Positions 7,089 to 13,061 of a stretch of DNA of 13,061 nt are shown one piece after another (within the stretch, counting starts at the first letter, position 1; each line of letters begins with the position of its first letter). Origin of the DNA: Pseudomonadota bacterium (GTDB lineage Bacteria; Myxococcota_A; Polyangia; Polyangiales; Polyangiaceae); contig QGUH01000018.1 of NCBI GenBank assembly GCA_003242355.1, positions 1 to 13,061 on the forward strand, written 5' to 3'. The position numbers and the translations under genes were made by a program. Under the pieces are notes generated by a model. The model was not told where the DNA came from and did no database searches. It saw only the letters and a program-made list of their open reading frames with translations.

Positions 7089-8882
7089 CTACGCTTGCAT
7101 GCGCGAGGTGGGGGTTCCACCCATCGCGGCCGCGAACTGCGCGGTGCTCGTCGCCAAGAGCCGGCGCTTCGTCGTCGGCTCGAGCAGGAACAGCACCAAC
7201 CGCACGAATGCGAACAGTCCCGCAATCGCCACGAGGGCCATGGTAAGGTCGCCCGCCGTTCCGAGCGCCTTCTCCACCCGGGGATCCGCGTTCTGGACGA
7301 GCAGAACCAGCAACCCGGTTGCGAGGATGTTCACGAGCGAAGCCGGCAAGAGCTTGCGCCAGCCGAGCTTCATGAGCTGGTCGTAGCGGAAGCGCGGCAG
7401 CGTCCAGCGGATGGTGAGCTGCAGCCAGCAGAGCAGGATCGTCTTGCCGACGAAGCCGACCACGCCGAGCAGCACCACCAAGAGGTGGGGCAGCTGCTGA
7501 GAGAAGAACACCGTCTCGCCGATGGCGATCTCGATGCCCGCCCGATTGACGAACGGCAGGTGCCAACCGCCGAGGAACACCGCGGCGATCAGGGCGCTCG
7601 AGGTGACGACCGCGATGTATTCGGAGAAGAAGAACATCGCGAACTTCATCCCGGAATACTCGGTGAAGTACCCGGCGACGATTTCGCTCTCGCCTTCCGG
7701 AAGGTCGAAGGGGATACGCTTCGACTCGGCGACCGCCGCTGCGAAGAACATCACGAACGCGAAGGGCTGGACGAAAATCCCCCAGGCGTTTTCGGCCTGC
7801 CAGCGGATCATGTCGTCCACCTGGAGGGTCCCGTAGATCATGAACGCGCCGATCAGCGTGAGCCCCATGGTCACCTCGTAGGAGACCATCTGGCTCGCGG
7901 CGCGCAGGCCGCCGAGCAGGCTGAACTTGTTGTCGCTCGCCCAACCCGCGAGCGCAGCTCCGACGATGCCGGTGCCGGCGAGGGCGAAGAAGTAGAGGAC
8001 CCCGACGTTGAGATCGAGCACGCCGAGCGGCACGGCGCCTTCGGTGCACACCCCCGTCGCCGGAACCACCGGCATGAGTTCGGTGAGCTGGATGCTGCCC
8101 GACTCGTCCACGCCGAAGCACAGCGTGTCCCCGAACGGCACGACGGCGAGCACCACGAGCGCCGGGAAGAAGGCGATCAGAGGCGCGAGGCTGTGCAGCA
8201 GCCGATCGGCGCGCGGCGGAATGAAGTCCTCCTTGAAGAGCGTCTTCAGGCCGTCGGCCGCGGGATGCAGGAGGCCGACCAGGCGCAGGCCGATGCGCGG
8301 CTCGTTGCGGATGCTGTACGCCGCATACCCGGCTCCGAACAGAACCGCGAACGCAAACACGGCCGCCCCACCGTAGAGGCCCACGGAGGTCAGGGCGTCG
8401 CCGGTCTCGGTGCCACGATAATAGGCGCCGAGCGCGAGCGACACCGCGTGGGCGCCGATCCCGAAGTAGAAGATGCGCCGCGGGTCGCCGAGCCCGGCCA
8501 GGAAGGCGTCGAAGCTGTTCCGAACACCGCGCCGCGCCACGCGCCCGGCGATGACCAACGCCGTCATCCACACCCAAAAGATGGCGAGCTGACTGACGGC
8601 GAGGGCCGCACCGACCTCGGCCGAGCCCGTGAGCTCCGCGCCCCGGAGCTTGACGTACGCGGGAAGCGCCGCGGCGACCCCGAGCGCCGGCAGCACGGCG
8701 AGCGCCTGAGCCACCTTCGTCGGAATCCAGGCAACCGCGCGATTCGGACCGACGCGGTCCTGAATCATCGCGCCCTGGCGCCGATCCGCCCACGTGAGCA
8801 GAACGGCGACGTTCATCGCGAACATGACGACGGCGAACGCCTTCGCCGCGGAAAGTCCGAATTCGACCCAGTCCATGTTCAT
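7089..8882 (-). CDS. nuoH: NADH-quinone oxidoreductase subunit H, enlarged form with an internal membrane insertion
   Basis: NuoH is the membrane subunit that forms the quinone tunnel entrance and links the peripheral arm to the proton pumps. Diagnostic segments are present: ADRRQGAMIQDRVGPNR (32-48), HPAADGLKTLFKEDFIPPRADR (206-227), ASDNKFSLLGGLRAASQMVSYE (315-336), IPFDLPEGESE (390-400), EYSGMKF (408-414) and LPRFRYDQLMKLGWRKLLP (495-513). The usual acidic residues (E218, D219, E336, E396, E398, E400, E408, E421) are kept. At 597 residues it greatly exceeds E. coli NuoH (about 325). About 147 extra residues (51-197) with about four hydrophobic segments split cytoplasmic loop 1. The TM2-TM3 loop (about 251-287) is also enlarged, and about 67 C-terminal residues add another helix (about 546-568). 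The frame is continuous. The start overlaps the nuoG stop as ATGA. Confidence 0.93.
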   Translation of the reverse strand: MNMDWVEFGLSAAKAFAVVMFAMNVAVLLTWADRRQGAMIQDRVGPNRAVAWIPTKVAQALAVLPALGVAAALPAYVKLRGAELTGSAEVGAALAVSQLAIFWVWMTALVIAGRVARRGVRNSFDAFLAGLGDPRRIFYFGIGAHAVSLALGAYYRGTETGDALTSVGLYGGAAVFAFAVLFGAGYAAYSIRNEPRIGLRLVGLLHPAADGLKTLFKEDFIPPRADRLLHSLAPLIAFFPALVVLAVVPFGDTLCFGVDESGSIQLTELMPVVPATGVCTEGAVPLGVLDLNVGVLYFFALAGTGIVGAALAGWASDNKFSLLGGLRAASQMVSYEVTMGLTLIGAFMIYGTLQVDDMIRWQAENAWGIFVQPFAFVMFFAAAVAESKRIPFDLPEGESEIVAGYFTEYSGMKFAMFFFSEYIAVVTSSALIAAVFLGGWHLPFVNRAGIEIAIGETVFFSQQLPHLLVVLLGVVGFVGKTILLCWLQLTIRWTLPRFRYDQLMKLGWRKLLPASLVNILATGLLVLLVQNADPRVEKALGTAGDLTMALVAIAGLFAFVRLVLFLLEPTTKRRLLATSTAQFAAAMGGTPTSRMQA

Positions 8883-10480
8883 CCGCTGACGCCCGCGCTC
8901 GGCGCCATGGCAGCCGAAGCGTTCGAGCCGTTGAAAGTGCTGCGCACGTCATCCGTGCGCTTCCAGGTCGGCGCCTGGCCGAGAGCGCGCGCCAGGTCGG
9001 CGACGAGACGCCACGCGGGCCGCGACTCGCCCTGCGGGCGGATCGCTTGCTCGCTTTCCTGCGAGAGGCCCTTCGCGTTGACGAAGGTCCCGTCGGCCTC
9101 GGCCCAGCTCGAAGCCGGCAGGACCACCTTGGCCCGCGTCGAGAGCGGGCCCACGTGCGTCGAGAGCGCGATCAGCACGGGAATCGAGGCGAGCACGGCC
9201 TCTGCGTCGGGCTCCGGGATCTGCGAGCCGAGCGCAACGACCGTGCGCACCCGCCCCGATTGAACGGCCTTGACGAAGTCCGTGAAGCTTCCGGGCGCCC
9301 CCGGAGCCACGAGCTCGAACAGGCCGACCTGGTTCGGGTTCTTGTCCACGTGCCGGAGGACGTCGTCCCCCTCGCCTTCGGGCCGCCCCGTGGCGTAGAC
9401 GGCGGAGGCGCCGAGCACTTCGCGCCCGAGCCAGAGCAACGCGGCGTTGTCTTCCTGCGAGTGCTCCGCGCTGAGCAACACGGCCACCGAGTCCGGATCC
9501 GCGCCCGTGAGAAGCTCCGCCGCCTTCGTGATCGCGGCGTCCCGGCTCGTGGGCTCCCCGCCCACGCGGCCCTCGAGCACCCGATTTTCGTGGATGCGAC
9601 GGTAGTCGAGCATGCCGTCGTCGCACATCCAGTACTTGTTGACCGCGAGGTTCTCGCGCGGGCGATACCGGAACACCTTTTGCGAGCGCGGATCGAAGTC
9701 GGTGAACGAGTTGCAGCCGGTGGCGCACCCGACACAAATCGTGCGTGCCGAGCGCAGGAACCAGACGCGCGCCTTGAAGCGGAAGTCCACGGCCGTGAGC
9801 GCGCCCACGGGGCAGACGTACTCGGTCATCAGCGAGTACTTGTGATCGAGCTGCCGCCCCGGCGCGACCACGATCTCGTTGAGGTTGCCGCGCTCGCGCA
9901 CGCTGAGCACCGGATCCTTCGCGAGCTCCGCGCTGACGCGCACGCACCGCGTGCACACGATGCAGCGCTCGGCGTCGTAGACGATCGTCGGCCCGAACAC
10001 CACCGCCTTCGGCTTGTGCACGGGCTCGTCGCGCATCCGCTTCTTGTGCGCCTGATGCTCGAGCCAGTAATCCTGCAGCCGGCACTCGCCCGCCTGGTCG
10101 CAGATTGGGCAGTCGACCGGGTGATTGAGCAGCAAGAGCTCCTGAACCGCCGAGCGCGCGCGCTTGACGTGCTCGCTCGTCTGGCTCTTCACCACCATGC
10201 CGTCGGCCGCCGTCAGCTGGCAGGCTGGCTGGAGCTTGGGTTTCTTCTGGGGCACGTACTCGCCGCGCTCCGCATCCCAGGCCAGCACGTCCAACATCAG
10301 CGCGGGGCGCCCGGGCGGGGGCTCCACCTCGACCAGGCACATGCGGCAGTTCGCGGCGACGCTCAGGCCGGGATGCCAACAGTAGTGCGGGATGTCGATG
10401 CCCACGCGGTGCGCGGCGCGGATGATCGTGTCGCCCGGCTCGAAGGGAATCTCGCGGTCGTCCAGCTTGAAAGTCGGCAT
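8879..10480 (-). CDS. nuoG: NADH-quinone oxidoreductase subunit G, short form with N1b, N5, N4 and N7 cluster ligands
   Basis: NuoG is the large iron-sulfur subunit of the complex I peripheral arm, carrying electrons from NuoF to NuoI. Residues 1-100 are a ferredoxin domain with N1b ligands C34, C45, C48 and C87. N5 ligands are H120, C124, C127 and C133 (HPVDCPICDQAGEC). N4 ligands are C173, C176, C179 and C223. C249, C252, C256 and C286 match the optional N7 pattern CxxCxxxC...C. The C-terminal part (about 300-510) is a reduced molybdopterin-oxidoreductase-like domain, recognised by VVLPASSWAEADGTFVN (452-468). At 533 residues it is much shorter than E. coli NuoG (about 900) or Thermus Nqo3 (about 780). 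The start MPTFKLDDRE at 10480 fits a ferredoxin fold; its Shine-Dalgarno is weak. nuoE and nuoF, the usual neighbours, are absent. Confidence 0.94.
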   Translation of the reverse strand: MPTFKLDDREIPFEPGDTIIRAAHRVGIDIPHYCWHPGLSVAANCRMCLVEVEPPPGRPALMLDVLAWDAERGEYVPQKKPKLQPACQLTAADGMVVKSQTSEHVKRARSAVQELLLLNHPVDCPICDQAGECRLQDYWLEHQAHKKRMRDEPVHKPKAVVFGPTIVYDAERCIVCTRCVRVSAELAKDPVLSVRERGNLNEIVVAPGRQLDHKYSLMTEYVCPVGALTAVDFRFKARVWFLRSARTICVGCATGCNSFTDFDPRSQKVFRYRPRENLAVNKYWMCDDGMLDYRRIHENRVLEGRVGGEPTSRDAAITKAAELLTGADPDSVAVLLSAEHSQEDNAALLWLGREVLGASAVYATGRPEGEGDDVLRHVDKNPNQVGLFELVAPGAPGSFTDFVKAVQSGRVRTVVALGSQIPEPDAEAVLASIPVLIALSTHVGPLSTRAKVVLPASSWAEADGTFVNAKGLSQESEQAIRPQGESRPAWRLVADLARALGQAPTWKRTDDVRSTFNGSNASAAMAPSAGVSG

Positions 10481-10494
10481 CTTTGGGTCTCGCG

Positions 10495-11709
10495 TTACCG
10501 GTCGCACTCGCCGCCGATCATGTTGAGCGAGCCGAAACAGGGCACGACGTCGGCCATCATCTGCCCGGTGATCACGCGCTCGAGCCCGCCCGTGACGTAG
10601 TAGGACGGCGGCCGGATGCGCACGCGGTACGGCGTGCCGCTGCCGTCGCTCACGATGTAGAAGCCGAGCTCGCCGTTCCCACCCTCGGTGTACGAGTACA
10701 CCTCGCCCGCGGGGAGCTTGAGGCCCTCCATCACGATCTTGAAGTGTTGGATGGTGCCCTCGATCGTCGTGTAGACGTCGGATTTCGGCGGGAGCACCAC
10801 GCGCGGGTCGTCGACGTTCACCGGCCCCGAATCGGGCATGCGCTCCAGGCACTGCTCGATGATGCGCGCGCTCTGCTTGATTTCCTCGATGCGCACCATG
10901 TAGCGGTCGAAGCAGTCACTCTTCTGCCCGACCGGCACGTCGAACTCGACCTCGCCGTACTTGAGGTACGGATGCGCCTTGCGCACGTCGTAGGGCACAC
11001 CCGCGGCGCGCAAGCACGGCCCCGTCCAGCCGAGCGAAATCGCATCCTCGGCGCTGATCACGCCGACGCCCTCGAGCCGGTCGAGGAAGATGCGGTTTCC
11101 GAGCAAGAGCCGCTCGACTTCGTCGATGATGTGCAAGATCTGGCGCGTGACCGCGCGGGCGTTCTCCTTGAAGCCGTCGGTGGGCGGATGCGCCATGCCG
11201 CCGACGCGCCCGAAGCTGTGGGTGAGCCGCGCGCCGGTCTCCTCCTCCATGAGGTCCCAGATCATCTCGCGGCCCTTGATCAGCCAGAGGAAGGGCGTGA
11301 ACGCGCCGAGCTCCATCGTCATGGCGCCGTTGCACGTGAGGTGATCGGACATCCGTGCGAGCTCGCCCAGGATCATCCGGTAGTACTGGCAACGCTCGGG
11401 CACTTCGATGCCGAGAAGCTTCTCGCACGCGAGCGCGAAGCCCACGTTGTTGAGCATGGGCGAGACGTAGTTGCAGCGATCGACGTACGGGAAAACCTGC
11501 GTCCACGTGCCGCGCTCGCACATCTTCTCGAAGCCGCGGTGCAGGTAGCCGATCTGAACGTCGCAGCGCTCGATCGACTCGCCGCTGAGCTCCATCACGA
11601 TGCGCACGGTACCGTGCATCGCCGGGTGCGACGGACCGACGTTGAGCAGCATCGGCTCCGAGGCGAGATCGATCTCGGACTCTTCGAGGTCTTGATCCAA
11701 CGCTTCCAT
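10495..11709 (-). CDS. nuoD: NADH-quinone oxidoreductase subunit D (49-kDa, quinone-site subunit)
   Basis: NuoD is the hydrogenase-large-subunit-like protein of the complex I Q module and forms the quinone-binding cavity with NuoB and NuoH. The protein has 404 residues, a normal length for unfused NuoD. The N-terminal beta-turn NVGPSHPAMHGTVR (23-36) supplies H28 and H32, and NYVSPM (80-85) supplies Y81. The H32-Y81 spacing of 49 equals the H38-Y87 pair that holds the quinone headgroup in Thermus. Other family segments are MILGELARMSDHL, ARLTHSFGRVGG, and a C-terminal GSLNMIGGECDR in place of the common GSxDxVxGEVDR. Its ATG overlaps the nuoC stop by one base (TGATG) with a GGGGATGAG Shine-Dalgarno, so translation is probably coupled. 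nuoG starts 14 bp after its TAA. Confidence 0.97.
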   Translation of the reverse strand: MEALDQDLEESEIDLASEPMLLNVGPSHPAMHGTVRIVMELSGESIERCDVQIGYLHRGFEKMCERGTWTQVFPYVDRCNYVSPMLNNVGFALACEKLLGIEVPERCQYYRMILGELARMSDHLTCNGAMTMELGAFTPFLWLIKGREMIWDLMEEETGARLTHSFGRVGGMAHPPTDGFKENARAVTRQILHIIDEVERLLLGNRIFLDRLEGVGVISAEDAISLGWTGPCLRAAGVPYDVRKAHPYLKYGEVEFDVPVGQKSDCFDRYMVRIEEIKQSARIIEQCLERMPDSGPVNVDDPRVVLPPKSDVYTTIEGTIQHFKIVMEGLKLPAGEVYSYTEGGNGELGFYIVSDGSGTPYRVRIRPPSYYVTGGLERVITGQMMADVVPCFGSLNMIGGECDR

Positions 11710-12311
11710 CAGCTCATCCCCGTGTCATCGCGGCCGTTGCCGTATCGACCCGTCGCGTGCGTTTGGCGCCCGAAGGGCATGCCCTCGTCGGGACCGAAGG
11801 GCGGGAGTTTTTGGTTGTTCGGAGCATCCCGGTACGGAACGAGAGGCTGAATGCGATCGGCCGGATAATCCTTGCGCAGCGGGTGCCCCTCGAACTCCGG
11901 ATAGAGGAGGATGCGGCGCGGGTCGGGATGCCCGAGGAACAGGACGCCGAACATATCGTACGCCTCGCGCTCGGCCCAGTTGGCGCTCGCCCAGAGGTCC
12001 GTGAGCGTCTCGACCTCGGCGCCTTCCCCATCGGCGTTGCCGACGCGCGTTTTGAGGCGCAACCGGTGCCCCTTCGTGAGGGAGTAGAGGTGCGCCACCA
12101 CCTCGAAGCGCGGCTCGCGATCCGGATAATCGACGCAGGTGAGATCCATCAGCATGTCGAAGCGCGTGCGTGGATCGTCCCGGAGGAACGTCGCAACGGC
12201 CTTCCACGCGTGCGGATGCACCACGGCCGTCTCGTCACCGCGCTGCGCGCTCGTTTCCACGACCGCGTTCGGAAAGGCACTCTTCAGAACGTCGAGAACA
12301 ATCTTGGCCAT
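11709..12311 (-). CDS. nuoC: NADH-quinone oxidoreductase subunit C (30-kDa)
   Basis: NuoC is a cofactor-free subunit of the complex I Q module that packs against NuoD and NuoB. The chosen start, ATG 12311, gives MAKIVLDVLK and 200 residues, a normal stand-alone NuoC. The family signature is clear: WAEREAYDMFG (112-122), GHPDPRRIL (127-135) and HPLRKDYP (143-150). An in-frame ATG at 12332 would add seven residues (MRYRVAT), but neither start has a strong Shine-Dalgarno; a weak GAG lies eight bases before 12311. The frame is open upstream to 12749, overlapping nuoA, but that part has no NuoC or NuoB resemblance. It is separate from nuoD, not a NuoCD fusion as in E. coli. nuoB, its usual upstream neighbour, is missing. 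Confidence 0.95.
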   Translation of the reverse strand: MAKIVLDVLKSAFPNAVVETSAQRGDETAVVHPHAWKAVATFLRDDPRTRFDMLMDLTCVDYPDREPRFEVVAHLYSLTKGHRLRLKTRVGNADGEGAEVETLTDLWASANWAEREAYDMFGVLFLGHPDPRRILLYPEFEGHPLRKDYPADRIQPLVPYRDAPNNQKLPPFGPDEGMPFGRQTHATGRYGNGRDDTGMS

Positions 12312-12441
12312 GGTGGCTACTCGATATCGCATCCGAGGCGCGGACCCGTGTCTGCACCCCGAGGAGACCCAACGAGCCCGTGACGTGCGAAGCGAGTCAC
12401 GACGGGCGCCCGAGAAGCGGGGATCCGGCTGCTCGGCGGAT
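12312..12441. other. Non-coding nuoA-nuoC gap where nuoB would be expected
   Basis: These 130 bases hold no gene that I can support. NuoB needs about 160 codons and its cluster N2 cysteine motif is not encoded in any frame here. The segment contains an inverted repeat CGTGAC-N11-GTCACG (12379-12384 and 12396-12401), a weak hairpin in the transcript that could separate nuoA from nuoC expression. Confidence 0.6.
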
Positions 12442-12801
12442 TCAGCTCTCCCATTCGAGCGCCCCCTTCTTCCAGCAGTACGCGAGGGCCACCAGCAGCG
12501 CGACGATGAAGGCGAGCATGCTGAAAAATCCAGCCCAGCCGAGGCCCTTGAACAGGGTGGCCCACGGGTACATGAACACGACTTCGATATCGAACACGAC
12601 GAACAGAATCGCCGTGAGATAGAACTTGACGCTGAGCTTCGTCCCGCGCGCGCCCTCCGTGTCGTTGCCGCACTCGTACGGCAGCATCTTCTCCGGCGTG
12701 GGCTTCTTGGGACCGATGAACTGTCCGCCCAAGAACATGACGGCGGCAATCACCGCCACGATGGCGAACATCACGAACATGGGAAGGTAAAGGTCCATCA
12801 T
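12442..12801 (-). CDS. nuoA: NADH-quinone oxidoreductase subunit A
   Basis: NuoA (ND3 homologue) is a small three-helix subunit of the complex I membrane arm beside NuoH. The ATG at 12801 gives MMDLYLPMF and 119 residues, the normal length. TM1 is about residues 6-27, TM2 about 58-79 and TM3 about 88-108. The loop between TM1 and TM2 carries LPYECG with Cys44, the position of the conformationally sensitive cysteine of ND3. TM2 holds the conserved FDIEVVF (D71, E73) and YPWA follows. A GGAG (12810-12813) eight bases upstream decides the start. The open frame continues to a TTG at 12840 but those codons lack support. It is the first nuo gene, downstream of a TTGACA promoter element, and 130 bp before nuoC with no nuoB between. 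Confidence 0.95.
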   Translation of the reverse strand: MMDLYLPMFVMFAIVAVIAAVMFLGGQFIGPKKPTPEKMLPYECGNDTEGARGTKLSVKFYLTAILFVVFDIEVVFMYPWATLFKGLGWAGFFSMLAFIVALLVALAYCWKKGALEWES

Positions 12802-12809
12802 CAGGACGG

Positions 12810-12813
12810 CTCC
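12810..12813 (-). promoter_or_regulatory. Shine-Dalgarno site deciding the nuoA start
   Basis: GGAG lies eight bases before the ATG at 12801. It favours the first of two adjacent ATG codons (12801 and 12798) and argues against the upstream TTG at 12840. Confidence 0.55.
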
Positions 12814-12865
12814 GGCAGGAGCTCCGCTCGTGGGGGCCAAGAAATCCCGAGCGGACTCGCGGGCC

Positions 12866-12895
12866 TATGTACTGCCCGCAGGATCAGGCTGTCAA
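12866..12895 (-). promoter_or_regulatory. Candidate sigma-70-type promoter of the nuo operon
   Basis: A perfect TTGACA (12890-12895 on the minus strand) is followed after 18 bases by TACATA (12866-12871), a poor -10 match. Transcription would begin near 12859, leaving a leader of about 58 bases before nuoA. The -35 match and its position in the only sizeable gap before nuoA are the evidence. The -10 is weak, so this is moderate at best. Confidence 0.45.
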
Positions 12896-13061
12896 TCGGA
12901 CTATGCCCGGACCCGGGCTTGCCACGTCGCGGGCCCTCGCTCAAGTCGAGGAGCCCGGAATCTCACTGCCGGGCCGGTTCGCGAGCGCTCGGTGCCCCAA
13001 CGGGAGGCCGGGACGGGGGCCCGCCCGGCGTGGCCGACGACGGGAGGAGAACCACTCTTCG
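12896..13061. other. Gene-free region upstream of the nuo promoter with GC-rich inverted repeats
   Basis: I see no coding sequence or tRNA here. Two dyads share the same arms: GCCCGG-AC-CCGGGC (12905-12918) and GCCCGG-N10-CCGGGC (12953-12958 with 12969-12974). The second can form a 6-bp hairpin with a 10-base loop. They may be transcript-end structures of a neighbouring gene outside the window, or repeated protein-binding sites. In very GC-rich sequence such short dyads can also be chance. Confidence 0.4.

Noticed and set aside
7023..9263. Plus-strand open frame of 746 codons opposite nuoH and nuoG, with similar ones at 5291-6778, 9047-10600 and 10483-11850
   Set aside because: Same antisense effect: low-complexity charged translations, no motifs, and complete overlap with conserved nuo and gatB genes.
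10481..10852. N-terminal extension of nuoG into nuoD
   Set aside because: The ferredoxin domain begins right at MPTFKL (10480), and the upstream codons are the nuoD gene in another frame.
12312..12749. N-terminal extension of nuoC through the gap into nuoA
   Set aside because: The extra codons overlap nuoA, show no NuoB or NuoC motif, and the 200-residue protein from 12311 is already a normal length.
12802..12840. TTG start giving a 132-residue NuoA
   Set aside because: The GGAG eight bases before ATG 12801 and normal NuoA length favour the shorter form.
12941..13010. Possible tRNA-like folding in the GC-rich upstream region
   Set aside because: No T-arm GGTTCGANNC consensus in place, no anticodon arm and no 7-bp acceptor stem could be drawn.
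13042..13049. GGGAGGAG on the plus strand, like a Shine-Dalgarno for a divergent gene
   Set aside because: No start codon appears in the 12 bases left before the window ends, so a gene cannot be supported.

Overview
The window is GC-rich (roughly two thirds G+C by eye), densely coded, and every gene I can support lies on the minus strand. It comes from a diderm bacterium: there is a tripartite RND efflux operon with a lipoprotein adaptor, next to respiratory complex I genes. The base composition, gene density and complex I subunit types would fit Myxococcota or another deltaproteobacterial lineage, but that placement is inference and not a sequence match.

Reading in the direction of transcription (right to left): a promoter-like region (about 12866-12895) precedes nuoA, then nuoC, nuoD, nuoG, nuoH and nuoI (12801 down to 6413). 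These encode six subunits of a proton-pumping NADH:quinone oxidoreductase: membrane anchor A, peripheral arm C, D, G and I, and quinone-site subunit H. The order is incomplete. nuoB is absent between A and C (a 130 bp non-coding gap), nuoE and nuoF are absent between D and G (a 14 bp gap), and J-N do not follow I. gatB, encoding the B subunit of the tRNA-dependent amidotransferase, comes next (6358-4931), 54 bp after nuoI and probably on the same transcript.

After an AT-richer intergenic region (4732-4930) with three inverted repeats, a second operon runs off the left edge: a TetR-family repressor, an RND membrane-fusion lipoprotein, an HAE-1 type RND permease and, at bases 1-30, the first ten codons of a further gene that is probably the outer-membrane channel. 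All three junctions in this operon are 4-base ATGA or GTGA overlaps, so the repressor is built into the operon it probably controls.

The least ordinary object is NuoH. At 597 residues it is far longer than the family norm (E. coli about 325). It carries an insertion of about 147 residues with about four predicted membrane helices inside cytoplasmic loop 1, beside the quinone entry region, an enlarged periplasmic loop with two cysteines, and a C-terminal extension with one more helix. NuoG is short (533 residues) but keeps all ligands for N1b, N4, N5 and the optional N7 cluster. I saw no RNA genes, CRISPR arrays, insertion sequences or broken genes.
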